The notes: generated from the sequence alone by a model not told the origin. A stretch of DNA of 64,000 nt from AP-15 sp963788085 (GCA_963788085.1 CAWBFS010000048.1:24926-88925), one strand, 5' to 3'. Positions 8,261-17,390 are shown, counted from the first letter of the stretch. Numbers and translations: made by a program.

Positions 8261-9016
8261 ATGACCATGTTCGATCTAACCGGACGGATCGCCGTCGTCA
8301 CCGGCGGCAATGGCGGGATCGGGCTCGGCATGGCGCGCGGGCTCGCCGCTGCGGGCGCCCGAGTCGTGGTGGCGGCGCGCAACGCCGAGAAGGCCGCGTC
8401 GGCGGTGGCCGAACTCGGGGCCCGGAGTGCCTTCGTCGCGCTGGATGTGGCCGACGAGAGCTCCTGCCGGGCGATGATCGACCAGACGGAAAAGCGGTTC
8501 GGCCGGCTCGATGTCCTGGTCAACAACGCCGGAACCTCGATCCGCAAACCGCCGGAGAGCTATACCCTGGCCGAATGGCATGCCGTGCTCGACACCAATC
8601 TGACCGGCGCCTTTCTGTGCTCACAAGCCGCCCACCCGGTCATGAAGCGCAGAGGCGGCGGCAAGATCATCAATATCGGCTCGATGTTCGCGCTCTTCGG
8701 CTCAGCTTACGCCGCCCCTTATGCCGCTAGCAAAGGCGCCCTCGTGCAATTGACCAAGTCGCTCGCCGCCGCCTGGGCGGCGGACAACATCCAGGTCAAC
8801 GCCGTTTTGCCCGGCTGGATCGACACCGAGCTGACCCGCGACGCCCGCCGGCAAGTCGCCGGATTGCACGAGCGCGTGCTGTCCCGCACCCCGGCCGGCC
8901 GCTGGGGCGTCCCCGAAGACCTCGCCGGCATCGCCGTGTTCCTCGCCTCTCCCGCCTCCGACTTCATCACCGGCACGGCGATCCCGGTCGATGGCGGCTT
9001 CTCCGCGATGGGGTAG
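8261..9016 (+). CDS. SDR family oxidoreductase
   Basis: Classical short-chain dehydrogenase/reductase of 251 residues. It has the NAD(P)-binding motif TGGNGGIG, the acidic-site motif DVADES, NNAG, the catalytic Ser in INIGSMFA, and YAASKGA with the catalytic Tyr and Lys. The C-terminal end ITGTAIPVDGGFSAMG is typical. The sequence resembles 2-deoxy-D-gluconate and 3-oxoacyl-ACP reductase-like SDRs, but the substrate cannot be told from sequence. Start at the ATG at 8261; a second ATG at 8267 is also possible. It is divergent from the FkbM gene. Confidence 0.93.
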   Translation: MTMFDLTGRIAVVTGGNGGIGLGMARGLAAAGARVVVAARNAEKAASAVAELGARSAFVALDVADESSCRAMIDQTEKRFGRLDVLVNNAGTSIRKPPESYTLAEWHAVLDTNLTGAFLCSQAAHPVMKRRGGGKIINIGSMFALFGSAYAAPYAASKGALVQLTKSLAAAWAADNIQVNAVLPGWIDTELTRDARRQVAGLHERVLSRTPAGRWGVPEDLAGIAVFLASPASDFITGTAIPVDGGFSAMG

Positions 9017-9560
9017 CGCCCTCACCCTCCCAGCCTTGAGCCTGTCCTCGGGCCGCGCTTCGCGGACCCGTGGGGGCTGGATCCCTCCCTCTCTCGCGGT
9101 TCGCATGGCTGGCCGGGGAACTGAACTCGATTGCACGGCTGCGGTCGTGCTCAATCAAAATAATGCGCGCGGACACGAGCCCCTCTCCGCCCTTCAGGGG
9201 GGGAGAGGGAGGGGCCCGACCCGCAGGGTTGGGAGGGTGAGGTGGGCGGCGCCACAACCGGCTCGTCGGCCCCCCTCACCCTTCCCTCTCCCCCCGGCCA
9301 GCGGGGGGAGAGGGTAAAGGACGCGTCGTCAGAGCCACGCTGCGGTGGCAAATCTTCGAATAGCCGGTCCTTACACTTTCCCCGGACAGCCCTGCGCGGT
9401 TCGGGAGAGGGGCTGCGGCTCCGAACTGGCCGGAAGCGAGGGATCGGCCCCGCCGTCGCCGCCGAAGTCGTCGATACACGGCGCGTTGTCATCGTCGCCG
9501 CTTGGACCTATTTTCCCGCGATTCGCGGTTTTCGCCGCTCTCACTTTCGGAAGTGATCCC
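9017..9560. other. Intergenic stretch with GC-rich palindromic repeats
   Basis: These 544 bases hold no credible gene. They contain several imperfect inverted repeats built from CCCTCTCC and GGAGAGGG blocks, described as the next entry, and possibly the hemB promoter at the 3' end, which I could not place. Confidence 0.6.
9176..9330. repeat. Interspersed palindromic repeats (CCCTCTCC/GGAGAGGG type)
   Basis: Two hairpins: CCCCTCTCCGCCCTTCAGGG followed by GGGAGAGGG, and TTCCCTCTCCCCCCGGCCAG followed by CGGGGGGAGAGGG. Similar text occurs at 35033-35110. Such REP-like elements are common between genes of high-GC alphaproteobacteria; they do not code for protein. Confidence 0.7.
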
Positions 9561-10571
9561 GTGACCTCGTTCCTGCCGCCTCTCGCCCCCTATCCGCAGA
9601 TGCGTCTGCGGCGCAACCGCCGCGATGCCTGGTCGCGCAAATTGGTCGCCGAGACGGTGCTGACAGCGGGCGACCTGATCTGGCCCGTCTTTGTCCATGA
9701 TGAAGGCCAGCGTGCGCCGATCCCGTCGATGCCGGATGTCTTCCGCTTGCCGATCCCCGCGCTCATCGACGCTGCCGGAGAGGCGGCCGAGCTCGGCATT
9801 CCGACGATCGCTGTGTTTCCGGCGCTGCCCGACGCTCTTAAGGATGCCGAAGGCAGCAACGCGGTCGACCCCGGCAACCTTGTCTGCCGCGCGGCGGCGG
9901 CGCTGAAAAAGGCCCTGCCCGAACTCGGCGTGCTGTGCGATGTGGCGCTCGACCCGTTCACCTCGCACGGGCATGACGGAGTGATCCGCCACGGCTATGT
10001 CGAAAACGACGAGACGGTCGAGATCCTGCAACGACAGGCGGTCGTCCAGGCCCGCGCCGGCTGCGACATCATCGCTCCCTCGGACATGATGGACGGTCGC
10101 GTCGGCGCAGTGCGCTATGCGCTAGACGAAGCCGGGTTTGCGCGGGTCCGCATCATGTCCTATGCGGCGAAATACGCCTCCGCCTTTTATGGCCCGTTTC
10201 GGGACGCGATCGGTTCCAAGACGGCGCTCGGCAGCGCCGACAAACGGACCTACCAGATGGACCCGGCGAACGGTGACGAAGCGCTGCGCGAGGTGGCGCT
10301 CGACTTGCAGGAAGGCGCCGACATGGTCATGGTCAAGCCCGGCATGCCCTATCTCGACGTGGTCCGGCGCGTGAAAGAAGCGTTCCGCGTTCCAACCTAC
10401 GCCTATCAGGTCAGCGGCGAATACGCGATGCTGCGTGCCGCCGCGCAGAACGGCTGGCTGGACGGCGAGCGGGTGGTCATGGAGAGCCTGATCGGCTTCA
10501 AGCGCGCCGGCGCCGACGGCGTGCTGACATACTCCGCCGTCGAGGCGGCGCGCCGCCTCAAAGCCGGCTGA
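9561..10571 (+). CDS. hemB: Porphobilinogen synthase (delta-aminolevulinic acid dehydratase)
   Basis: Condenses two 5-aminolevulinate molecules to porphobilinogen, the step after HemA. It has 336 residues and is intact. The two Schiff-base lysines lie in SYAAKYASAFYGPFRDA and in MVMVKPGMPYLDVV. The metal loop reads LCDVALDPFTSHGHDG, without the Cys cluster of zinc enzymes, so this is the Mg-type enzyme common in alphaproteobacteria. Start is taken at the GTG at 9561, with GGAAG about eight bases upstream; an ATG at 9600 (MRLRRNRRDAWSRK) is a shorter option. Its substrate would come from the two hemA genes 33-40 kb away in this window. Confidence 0.97.
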   Translation: MTSFLPPLAPYPQMRLRRNRRDAWSRKLVAETVLTAGDLIWPVFVHDEGQRAPIPSMPDVFRLPIPALIDAAGEAAELGIPTIAVFPALPDALKDAEGSNAVDPGNLVCRAAAALKKALPELGVLCDVALDPFTSHGHDGVIRHGYVENDETVEILQRQAVVQARAGCDIIAPSDMMDGRVGAVRYALDEAGFARVRIMSYAAKYASAFYGPFRDAIGSKTALGSADKRTYQMDPANGDEALREVALDLQEGADMVMVKPGMPYLDVVRRVKEAFRVPTYAYQVSGEYAMLRAAAQNGWLDGERVVMESLIGFKRAGADGVLTYSAVEAARRLKAG

Positions 10572-10616
10572 AAGCCGAAACTCGCAGATTGAGCGGCCCG
10601 GTTGTTGCAGCGCTGC

Positions 10617-10629
10617 CGCAACTTGCGGT
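10617..10629. promoter_or_regulatory. 13-bp perfect inverted repeat upstream of livK
   Basis: CCGCAACTTGCGG, flanked on each side by GTTGTTGC. It sits 77 bases before the livK start and 46 after hemB. There is no T-run, so it is less likely a terminator and could be an operator for the liv operon. Confidence 0.25.
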
Positions 10630-10705
10630 AGTTGTTGCCGGGTCGGGCGGCGTATACGAAAGAGCCGTCGATGATCCGCGGCAACGAACAGGGAAGGGAT
10701 GCGCT

Positions 10706-12019
10706 ATGTCACACGGCGAGAATGGGCATAATCTGGGCAACGCAGCTCATCTCAGCGCCAATGTCACGCGCCGCCGGGTGCTGCGATGGAGCGCGGCGGG
10801 CAGCGCGGTCGGCCTCGGCGCGACGCTGCTGGCCTCGGCGCCCTGGCGCGCCGCCTTCGGTGAGGCCAAGCCCTACAAGTTCGGCACGGTGCAGCCGCTG
10901 ACCGGCGTCGCCGCCTCGGGCGGCAAGACGGCCCTGGTCGGCGTGCAAATGGCGGTCGATCGGATCAATAAATCGGGTGGCATCATGGGCCGCCCGGTCG
11001 AACTGATTGTCGGCGACGATCAGTCAAAGCCCGACACCGGCCGGCGCGCCGTCGAGAAGCTGGTCAGCGAGGACAATATCGACGCCCATATCGGCGGATT
11101 TCTGTCGAACATTTGCCTCGCCTGCACGCCGGTCTGGGAAGAAAACAAAATCGTCAACATGATCGGCGTCTGCCTAGACACGACGCTGACCACCAGCAAG
11201 TGCAGCCGGTACACGTTCCGCAGCTTCGACTTCGCGCCGGCGCAGGCGAAGGCGTTTACCCCGTACCTGGTGAATAAGCTCGGCAAGCGTTGGTATATCG
11301 CTTTTGCCGACTATGCCTGGGGCCAGTCGACCCGTGACGCTTATGCGGCCGGCATTAAGCAGAATGGCGGTGAGGTCGTCGGCACGCTCGGCATACCACT
11401 CGGCACCGCCGACATGACGCCGTTCCTGTCGAAGATCAACGGCGATTTCGACGGCTTGTTTCTTATTTTCTTTGGCCCGGATGCGATCAACTTTGTCAAC
11501 CAGGGCTATGACCTCGGCCTTGCCAAGAAATACAAATTTGCCGGCGACGGCGCTGTCGCCACCTCGACCCAGCTGCCCGCGATGGGCAACAAGATCGAGG
11601 GATTTGTCGGCATCGATCGTTATGTGCCGGTGTTCGACGAACCGCTCGACACGCCGTACCTGCACGCTTTCTATAACGAAGCGCTCGCCCGCTTGAAAAA
11701 GATCGATCCGTCCGGGCCGCTGCCCGACCGCTACGTTCAGTCCAACTTTGAGGCGGTCAATGCGCTGAAGCTCGGCATCGAGAAATCACATTTTCAGGGA
11801 CGTGACGACTCACCAAAGCTGGTTGCCGCGCTCGAAGGCCTCGAAATGAAGGAAGGCCCCGATTTCCCGACCGGCGACAAGGTGCTCCGCAAAGAAGACC
11901 ATCAGGCCTTCACGCGCGAGCTCGTCTTCGAAATCAAGGACGGCAAATACCACGTCCTCGACGCGATCTCGTGGCAGAAGACGGTAGTGCCCCCGGCCTG
12001 CCATTTCGCCGCCGCTTGA
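10706..12019 (+). CDS. Branched-chain amino acid-type ABC transporter substrate-binding protein (Tat-exported)
   Basis: Periplasmic solute receptor of the LivK/urea-type family (Peripla_BP_6), 437 residues, first gene of a five-gene ABC operon. The N-terminus has a twin-arginine signal (TRRRVLRWSAAGSAVGLG) ending near AFGEA, so it is probably exported folded. The mature part opens YKFGTVQPLTGVAASGG and contains ELIVGDDQSKPDTGRRAVEK and YAWGQSTRDAY. The ATG at 10706 has the strong ribosome site GGGAAGGG. The two ATPases follow with overlapping starts. The ligand is not evident; the receptor resembles branched-chain amino acid or amide binders. Confidence 0.93.
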   Translation: MSHGENGHNLGNAAHLSANVTRRRVLRWSAAGSAVGLGATLLASAPWRAAFGEAKPYKFGTVQPLTGVAASGGKTALVGVQMAVDRINKSGGIMGRPVELIVGDDQSKPDTGRRAVEKLVSEDNIDAHIGGFLSNICLACTPVWEENKIVNMIGVCLDTTLTTSKCSRYTFRSFDFAPAQAKAFTPYLVNKLGKRWYIAFADYAWGQSTRDAYAAGIKQNGGEVVGTLGIPLGTADMTPFLSKINGDFDGLFLIFFGPDAINFVNQGYDLGLAKKYKFAGDGAVATSTQLPAMGNKIEGFVGIDRYVPVFDEPLDTPYLHAFYNEALARLKKIDPSGPLPDRYVQSNFEAVNALKLGIEKSHFQGRDDSPKLVAALEGLEMKEGPDFPTGDKVLRKEDHQAFTRELVFEIKDGKYHVLDAISWQKTVVPPACHFAAA

Positions 12020-12765
12020 GAACATCGGCGGCGCCGTTGTTGTGGACCGAAGATCTCACGGTCCGCTTCGGGGGCCTGACCGCGCTCAATCAAGTTAATT
12101 TCGCGGTCGAACGCGGCGAGGTGCGCGCGATAATCGGCCCGAATGGAGCGGGTAAGAGCACCTTCTTCAATTGCCTGACCGGGGTATTGCGTCCCTCCTC
12201 GGGGCATACACGGTTCAACGGCGAGGACATCACGGGGGCGTCGCCGGACCGCATCTCGCGCAAGGGCATCGCCCGCTCGTACCAGATCACCAACATCCTG
12301 CCGAACGCGACGGCGCTCGAAAACGTCCGCATTGCCGCGCAGTCGCGCCGCCACGGCTGGAGCCTCTTCACCCATTATCGCGCCTATAGCGACATCATCG
12401 GCAAGGCCGAGGCGGCCCTCGAGGCAGTCGGCCTGCGCGGCAAGGCGGGGGAACTGGCCGCCAACCTGTCGCATGGCGAGCAGCGCAACCTCGAAATTGG
12501 CATAGCGCTGGCGACTGAGCCGCAGCTCCTGTGTCTCGACGAACCGACGGCCGGGATGAGCGCGGCCGAGACTCACGACACGATGGAACTAGTGCGCCGG
12601 ATTGCCAAGAATCTGACGATTTTAATCGTCGAGCACGACATGCAGGTCGTCATGGAGTTGGCGCAGCGGATCACCGTGCTCCACTACGGCGAGATCCTGG
12701 CCGAGGGGACGCCGTTGGAGATACAGCAGAACCCTCGAGTGCTCGAGGTTTACCTGAAGACATGA
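12016..12765 (+). CDS. livG: ABC transporter ATP-binding protein LivG type
   Basis: Cytosolic ATPase of the branched-chain amino acid-type importer, about 249 residues. Walker A is GPNGAGKST, the signature is NLSHGEQRNLEIG, Walker B is LLCLDEPTAGM and the H-loop is in IVEHDMQVV. No ATG or GTG lies near the expected N-terminus, which is LWTEDLTVRFGGL. I choose a TTG at 12016 that overlaps the livK stop (TTGA), implying coupling; a GTG at 11971 inside livK is the alternative. Its stop overlaps the livF ATG. Confidence 0.93.
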   Translation: MRTSAAPLLWTEDLTVRFGGLTALNQVNFAVERGEVRAIIGPNGAGKSTFFNCLTGVLRPSSGHTRFNGEDITGASPDRISRKGIARSYQITNILPNATALENVRIAAQSRRHGWSLFTHYRAYSDIIGKAEAALEAVGLRGKAGELAANLSHGEQRNLEIGIALATEPQLLCLDEPTAGMSAAETHDTMELVRRIAKNLTILIVEHDMQVVMELAQRITVLHYGEILAEGTPLEIQQNPRVLEVYLKT

Positions 12766-13514
12766 GCCCGGCGGACGTGAGCCTGGGCGGCACTGCGGTC
12801 CAGGCGCTGGTCAAGGTCGAGGACATCCACACCTATTACGGCAAGAGTCATATCTTGCACGGGGTATCGCTCGAAGTCGGCAAGGGCGAGGTGGTGGGCC
12901 TCCTCGGCCGCAACGGGGTGGGCAAGAGCACGACCTTGAAGGCGATCATGGGCCTCGTCCATCCGAGCCAGGGCAAGGTGCTGTTCGAGGGTCAGCCGAT
13001 CACCAATTTGCCGGCGCACCGGCTGGCGCGGCTCGGGATCGGCTATGTGCCTGAAGATCGGCGGATATTCCGCCTGTTGTCGGTCACCGAAAATCTCCGC
13101 ACGGGGCTCGACCGCCACGGTGTGAGCAAGGCTCGGAAGCTGCAACTGCTGGAAAAAGTCTACGGTTACTTCCCGGTATTGGCCGAACGCCGCAACCAGG
13201 CCGGCGGCACGCTATCCGGCGGTGAGCAGCAGATGCTCGCCATCGCGCGGGCGATGATGCTGGAGCCCAAGATCATCCTGCTGGATGAGCCGACGGAGGG
13301 TTTGATGCCGCGGATGGTGGCCGAAATCCGGCAGATCATCGACATGCTCCGCAGCGAGAATGTCGCCGTGCTGCTGGTGGAACAGAATGTCCCGCTGACC
13401 TTGGAGGCCGGCCAGCGGATCTACTTCATCGAGAAAGGCGTCGTCCGGCACCACGCATTGGCATCCGAGCTGCGCGTCAACGACGCCGTGATCCATCAGT
13501 ATCTCGGTGTGTAA
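12762..13514 (+). CDS. livF: ABC transporter ATP-binding protein LivF type
   Basis: Second ATPase of the importer, 250 residues. It carries LLGRNGVGKST (Walker A), TLSGGEQQMLAIARA (signature), IILLDEPTEGLMP (Walker B) and LLVEQNVPL, where the usual H-loop His is replaced by Gln, as is normal for LivF. The ATG at 12762 overlaps the livG stop by four bases (ATGA). A palindromic repeat separates it from livH. Confidence 0.95.
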   Translation: MSPADVSLGGTAVQALVKVEDIHTYYGKSHILHGVSLEVGKGEVVGLLGRNGVGKSTTLKAIMGLVHPSQGKVLFEGQPITNLPAHRLARLGIGYVPEDRRIFRLLSVTENLRTGLDRHGVSKARKLQLLEKVYGYFPVLAERRNQAGGTLSGGEQQMLAIARAMMLEPKIILLDEPTEGLMPRMVAEIRQIIDMLRSENVAVLLVEQNVPLTLEAGQRIYFIEKGVVRHHALASELRVNDAVIHQYLGV

Positions 13515-13530
13515 TGCGCATTCGTCTTAT

Positions 13531-13609
13531 CGTCACCCCCGCGAAAGCGGGGGTCCAGAGACAGTTGGACCGTGGCCGGCCTAGATTGCCGCTTTCGCGG
13601 GAATGACGG
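13531..13609. repeat. Interspersed inverted repeat (CGTCA-CCCGCGAAAGCGGG type)
   Basis: The left arm CGTCACCCCCGCGAAAGCGG and the right arm CCGCTTTCGCGGGAATGACG are inverted copies around a spacer of about 40 bases. This element type is widespread between genes in Proteobacteria. Here it sits inside the liv operon between livF and livH and could form a strong RNA hairpin. Confidence 0.85.
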
Positions 13610-13627
13610 AGAAATATTGAGGTAGTT

Positions 13628-14500
13628 ATGGAAATCGCCTTTGACCAGCTGCTCATCCAGACAATCAACGGCGTCGTCACCGGCATGATCCTGGCGCTCG
13701 TCGCGTCGGGTCTGACACTGATTTTCGGCATCATGGACGTGGTCAATTTTGCTCATGGCGAGCTCTTCATGCTGGGCGCCTATGTGGGCGTCATCATATT
13801 GGCGGCCACCGGAGATTTCTGGATTGCCCTGGCAGCGGCTACGCTCCTCATAGCGCTGCTCGGCGCAGTCATATACCTGACGACTCTGCGCCCGCTGCTC
13901 GGCCGCGATCCGCTCTATACGATCCTCGCCACCTTCGGGGTTTCACTCGTCCTGCAGAATTACGCTTTGTGGCAATTCGGCCCGGTGGCGCGCAAGGTCG
14001 CGGAGCCGTTTACCGGCCAGTTCACGCTCTTTTACCTGGATTACCCGTGGTACCGGATTGTGATTGCATTGCTGTCCGCCGCGATCATCGGCGGGCTTTG
14101 GCTATTCCTCAAATTCGGCACCTGGGGCATCTGGATCCGCGCCACGACGCAGGACCGCGTCATGGCTCAAGCGATGGGCATTCCAGTGCCGTGGGTTCTC
14201 GCCGCAGTCTTCGCGATCGGCTCCGGCATGGCGGCGGCCAGCGGGGTATTGTTCGGTCCGTTGGTCGGCGTCAGCCACACGATGGGCGTCGATTGGGTTC
14301 TCAAGGCGTTCATCGTCGTTGTCATCGGGGGGATGGGGAATCTCGCCGGCTCGATCGCCGCTGCGATCTTTATCAGCCTCCTTGAAGCCTATGCCTCGCT
14401 CTGGGTAAGCCCGGCCCAGGCGGTCATCGTCTCGTTCGTCGTGTTGATCCTCACCCTGCTGTTCCGCCCGACAGGCCTCTTCGTGCCGACCCCGAAATGA
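13628..14500 (+). CDS. livH: Branched-chain amino acid-type ABC transporter permease LivH
   Basis: Inner-membrane permease of 290 residues with about eight hydrophobic segments. Family features include GLTLIFGIMDVVNFAHGELF near the N-terminus, IRATTQDRVMAQAMGIPV (the cytosolic loop contacting the ATPase) and VVVIGGMGNLAGSIAAA. The ATG at 13628 follows a GAGG ribosome site. It pairs with LivM 64 bases downstream. Confidence 0.95.
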   Translation: MEIAFDQLLIQTINGVVTGMILALVASGLTLIFGIMDVVNFAHGELFMLGAYVGVIILAATGDFWIALAAATLLIALLGAVIYLTTLRPLLGRDPLYTILATFGVSLVLQNYALWQFGPVARKVAEPFTGQFTLFYLDYPWYRIVIALLSAAIIGGLWLFLKFGTWGIWIRATTQDRVMAQAMGIPVPWVLAAVFAIGSGMAAASGVLFGPLVGVSHTMGVDWVLKAFIVVVIGGMGNLAGSIAAAIFISLLEAYASLWVSPAQAVIVSFVVLILTLLFRPTGLFVPTPK

Positions 14501-14564
14501 GTGCGTTGAAAATCGGCGTTACGGGGCTCGCAAGCCGCCCGGATCAGCCCAATAGGGCCCGGGC

Positions 14565-15545
14565 ATGACCGTCTGGAGCCTACAGCGTCCGGTTAGCGGT
14601 CACCATGCAGCCCTCTATTGGATCGGATTTTCGTTCGTCCTGGCGTTGCTGATCATTGCCCCGCTCGTTTTGCCCGAGTTCTGGCGGCGCTTCCTGACCG
14701 AGATCCTGATATGGGGCCTCTTGGCGATGTCCTCGGACATCCTGATTGGCTACACCGGCATGGTGTCGTTCGGCCATTCGGCCTTTTTCGGGCTCGGGAT
14801 TTACGGCGCTGCAGCCGCTCTTTTGTTGGTCAGCCCGCCCAGTCTTCTGCTGGCGCTATTGTGCGGGCTGATCGCCGCCGCAGCCGCCGCGGTCTTTGTC
14901 GCATACTTCTCGACGCGCTTGCGCGACATCTATTTCTCGATCACGACTTTGATCTTTTCCCAGATCTTTTACGTCGTCATCTTTACCTGGACAGATCTCA
15001 CCGGGGGTGAAAACGGGCTGACCTTCAGCCGTCCGCCACTGGGGATTCCGGGTCTCTTCTCGGTCCGCTTCACGCCCGACACGCTGCACTGGTTCGTCCT
15101 CGGCGTGGTCGTTTTGTCTTACCTTCTGCTGCGCCGCATAACGCAGTCGCCCTTTGGCATGGTTCTACAGTCGATCCGGGAAAACGAGGCGCGCACCCGA
15201 GCCATCGGCTATCCGATCCAACGCTACAAAATCGTCGCGGTCATGCTCTCCGGGCTGTTCGCCGGGCTGGCCGGGGTGCTCTACGCGCTGCAGAACCAGT
15301 TCGCCGCGCCCGATTTTGTGTTTTTTTTGGTCTCCGGCGAAGTCATCATCTACAACGTCATCGGCGGGATCGGCACCTTAGTCGGCCCCATCGTCGGCGC
15401 CGCATTCTTTCTGCTGCTGCGCGAGGGGCTGTCGCGCTTCTTCACGGAATACTACCTGATTTTCGTGGGCCTGATTTTCATTGCAATGGTCATTTTCCTG
15501 CCCCAAGGGCTGCTCGGTTTCGCCCGGCGTTGGCTCAACCATTAA
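14565..15545 (+). CDS. livM: Branched-chain amino acid-type ABC transporter permease LivM
   Basis: Second permease of the importer, 326 residues with about nine to ten membrane segments. The diagnostic stretch LIGYTGMVSFGHSAFFGLGI is near residue 65, IRENEARTRAIGYPIQRYK is the ATPase-coupling loop, and GGIGTLVGPIVGAAFF precedes the C-terminal helices. The tail PQGLLGFARRW is usual. All five transport genes are intact in a window where many others are broken. Confidence 0.95.
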   Translation: MTVWSLQRPVSGHHAALYWIGFSFVLALLIIAPLVLPEFWRRFLTEILIWGLLAMSSDILIGYTGMVSFGHSAFFGLGIYGAAAALLLVSPPSLLLALLCGLIAAAAAAVFVAYFSTRLRDIYFSITTLIFSQIFYVVIFTWTDLTGGENGLTFSRPPLGIPGLFSVRFTPDTLHWFVLGVVVLSYLLLRRITQSPFGMVLQSIRENEARTRAIGYPIQRYKIVAVMLSGLFAGLAGVLYALQNQFAAPDFVFFLVSGEVIIYNVIGGIGTLVGPIVGAAFFLLLREGLSRFFTEYYLIFVGLIFIAMVIFLPQGLLGFARRWLNH

Positions 15546-15643
15546 GTCTCGGCTTCGCTGAGTGCGGTCGCAAAGCCGTGTGACCAAGATTTACTAAGGT
15601 TTACCGCGGTCAACGGATCCGAGGCAGCTCCAAAGAGAATGAG

Positions 15644-16186
15644 ATGAGTCCAAATATCGCAGCCGGTGGCGAAAGTTTTGACGTAGCCTACCTGGTGATC
15701 AGCGGCACGACGACGGCGGGACGCTGTCCCGAAATTCTGGGTGGGCTGGTCGGGCTTGGCTTCTCCACCGTCATCGCGCTTCCGACACCGCATGCTTCGC
15801 GGGTGATCGCGCCGCGCGACCTCGCGGACGTCAAGGGGGTGCAGGTCGTCGAATCATATTTCGATCTGGCCATCCGCCCACGACCGCCGCGCGGCGTGAT
15901 GCTGTTCGCGCCGTGCAGCTTCAACTCGCTGAACAAGCTCGCACACGGCATCGCCGACAATCTTGCGCTATCCGTCGCCGCCGAAGCGATAGGGCGCGGT
16001 ACGCCGGTGATCGTAGGCCCATCGTTGAACGCGCCGCTTCTGAACCACCCCGAGGTCCGCGCATCGCTCAACAGGCTGCCCGCCTGGGGCGTGACCATCG
16101 TCCCGCCGGTCGATGAGGGTGAGGGACCGCGCCTCGCCCCATCCGCGGTGCTGGTCGATGCCGTTCGCCCGTATGTCCGCCGCTGA
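15644..16186 (+). CDS. Flavoprotein-family (HFCD-like) protein
   Basis: A 180-residue protein resembling the flavoprotein family of FMN-binding cysteine decarboxylase-like proteins. Supporting stretches are AYLVISGTTTAGRCPEIL at the N-terminus, MLFAPCSFNSLNKLAHGIAD (similar to the conserved substrate loop) and GRGTPVIVGPSLNAPLLNHP. The family includes Dfp and UbiX-like enzymes, but the exact reaction cannot be assigned. It lies 98 bases after livM on the same strand, so it could belong to the transporter operon and act on the imported solute. Start at the ATG at 15644. Confidence 0.7.
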   Translation: MSPNIAAGGESFDVAYLVISGTTTAGRCPEILGGLVGLGFSTVIALPTPHASRVIAPRDLADVKGVQVVESYFDLAIRPRPPRGVMLFAPCSFNSLNKLAHGIADNLALSVAAEAIGRGTPVIVGPSLNAPLLNHPEVRASLNRLPAWGVTIVPPVDEGEGPRLAPSAVLVDAVRPYVRR

Positions 16187-16437
16187 CCGCCCTCGTCATG
16201 TATTTGATGACCCGAAACCCAACGCTGATATCACCGTCAGTCACCGGATGCTGGATTCACCGTAGCGGCAGACGACCGGAAAATTTGACCCTCGGGCCGC
16301 AGGCTGACGCGGTTTGGTGCCGTTTGAGGAGGCTCAGCCGAGAGTTCTGTCACCCCTGCTTTTTGCACCGTGCATAGCGCAGCCTCATTGAAGCGAGCAT
16401 TGGGCCGCCGGGCGACATGTTGATCGATCGATCAAAT
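16187..16437. other. Intergenic stretch, no gene seen
   Basis: No convincing coding frame. The only notable string is the palindrome TTGATCGATCGATCAA near 16421. Together with the weak gene that follows, about 500 bases here carry little recognisable content. Confidence 0.4.
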
Positions 16438-16707
16438 TCACCATCGTTTCCTCAGAGATGCCATAAAACCATCAAACGGTCTGCGATCGCACGGTGGAGA
16501 ACATGGAACATTCTCGACGCACTCCTCGCCATACTTCTTGATAACCTCTGTTATGTCTGCGACCTCTTTCGTGGCATACTCACAGCGTTCCTGAAAGGAC
16601 CATAGATTGCTGGGGATTGACACCGGTAGCGCGTTCGGGAGGCCTACGAAACAGCCGCCGGATCGGCCAACAAAAACACAATCAAAATAGCAGGGCTCAA
16701 GCCTCAC
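16438..16707 (-). CDS. Hypothetical small protein
   Basis: A possible 89-residue protein with no family I recognise. It is Cys-rich for its size (seven Cys) and contains WSFQERCEYATKEVADITEV, which looks helical. Its GTG start overlaps the stop of the upstream winged-helix gene (GTGA), which argues for a coupled gene. Composition is otherwise unremarkable, and it could be a chance frame. Confidence 0.3.
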   Translation of the reverse strand: MRLEPCYFDCVFVGRSGGCFVGLPNALPVSIPSNLWSFQERCEYATKEVADITEVIKKYGEECVENVPCSPPCDRRPFDGFMASLRKRW

Positions 16708-17135
16708 GAGCTCGGTTGATCCGGCGCGGTCGGCACTTCCGCTGCTGCCGAGAGATACTTGCCTCCTCTGCGTTGCGGGAGGAGGACCTTTCTTGCTTCT
16801 ACAAGGGCGCTGAGACTGTTCGATATCGACTGCTCGCCGATCCCTTCTGCGGCGAGCAAGTTTATAATCTCGCCTCTTGAGAGGCCTTGAGGGTGCTCGG
16901 CTATTGTTTTCAGAACAGTTTGCTGGACGAAGCCGCGCGGGTGTCTGTCTCCCCGTCGCGGGCTGGGTGGTGAAAGTCGGGATGATGTTTGTGGTTCATC
17001 CGTGAAGTAGCGGGTGATGCGGGCCAGCCTGCTGTCGATCTCGGAAAGCTCGGTTTCGAGTTCCCGCTTCCGTGAGGTAAGGCGTTCTTGTTCTGCCTTG
17101 AGGGCGGTATCGATGTCGAGGTGTGTTTGGGCCAT
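16704..17135 (-). CDS. Hypothetical coiled-coil and winged-helix protein
   Basis: A 143-residue protein. Residues 8-45 are rich in Glu, Arg and Leu and look like a coiled coil (ALKAEQERLTSRKRELETEL). After a Ser- and Pro-rich linker, residues 75-130 resemble a winged helix-turn-helix (VLKTIAEHPQGLSRGEIINL then GIGEQSISNSLSALVEARKV and LPQRRGGKYL). It could be a DNA-binding regulator that dimerises through the coil (inference). Start chosen at the ATG at 17135, where MAQTHLDIDTAL begins the ordered part. It may form a pair with the small downstream gene. Confidence 0.6.
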   Translation of the reverse strand: MAQTHLDIDTALKAEQERLTSRKRELETELSEIDSRLARITRYFTDEPQTSSRLSPPSPRRGDRHPRGFVQQTVLKTIAEHPQGLSRGEIINLLAAEGIGEQSISNSLSALVEARKVLLPQRRGGKYLSAAAEVPTAPDQPSS

Positions 17136-17390
17136 CTGTCCCTCCGTTGTTGTACCTGTGCAGCATAGCATGAAATGAGAGAGCGGCGGTTTAGCTAGGC
17201 CGCCGCTCTCGTTCTTCTCCTCGAAGAGCGTTGTGAGTTCTATGCGTTCTGTTACGGGGCCTTGAAGGATGCCATCTGGCATCACACTGCTGCTGAGCAA
17301 TGTGTCAGGAAACTGTTACTCTATCCTACTGAGCTAGTTGGAGCAGGAAGGAAAATACGCCGATTGGGGATTTGCGTCAGCGGGACGACC

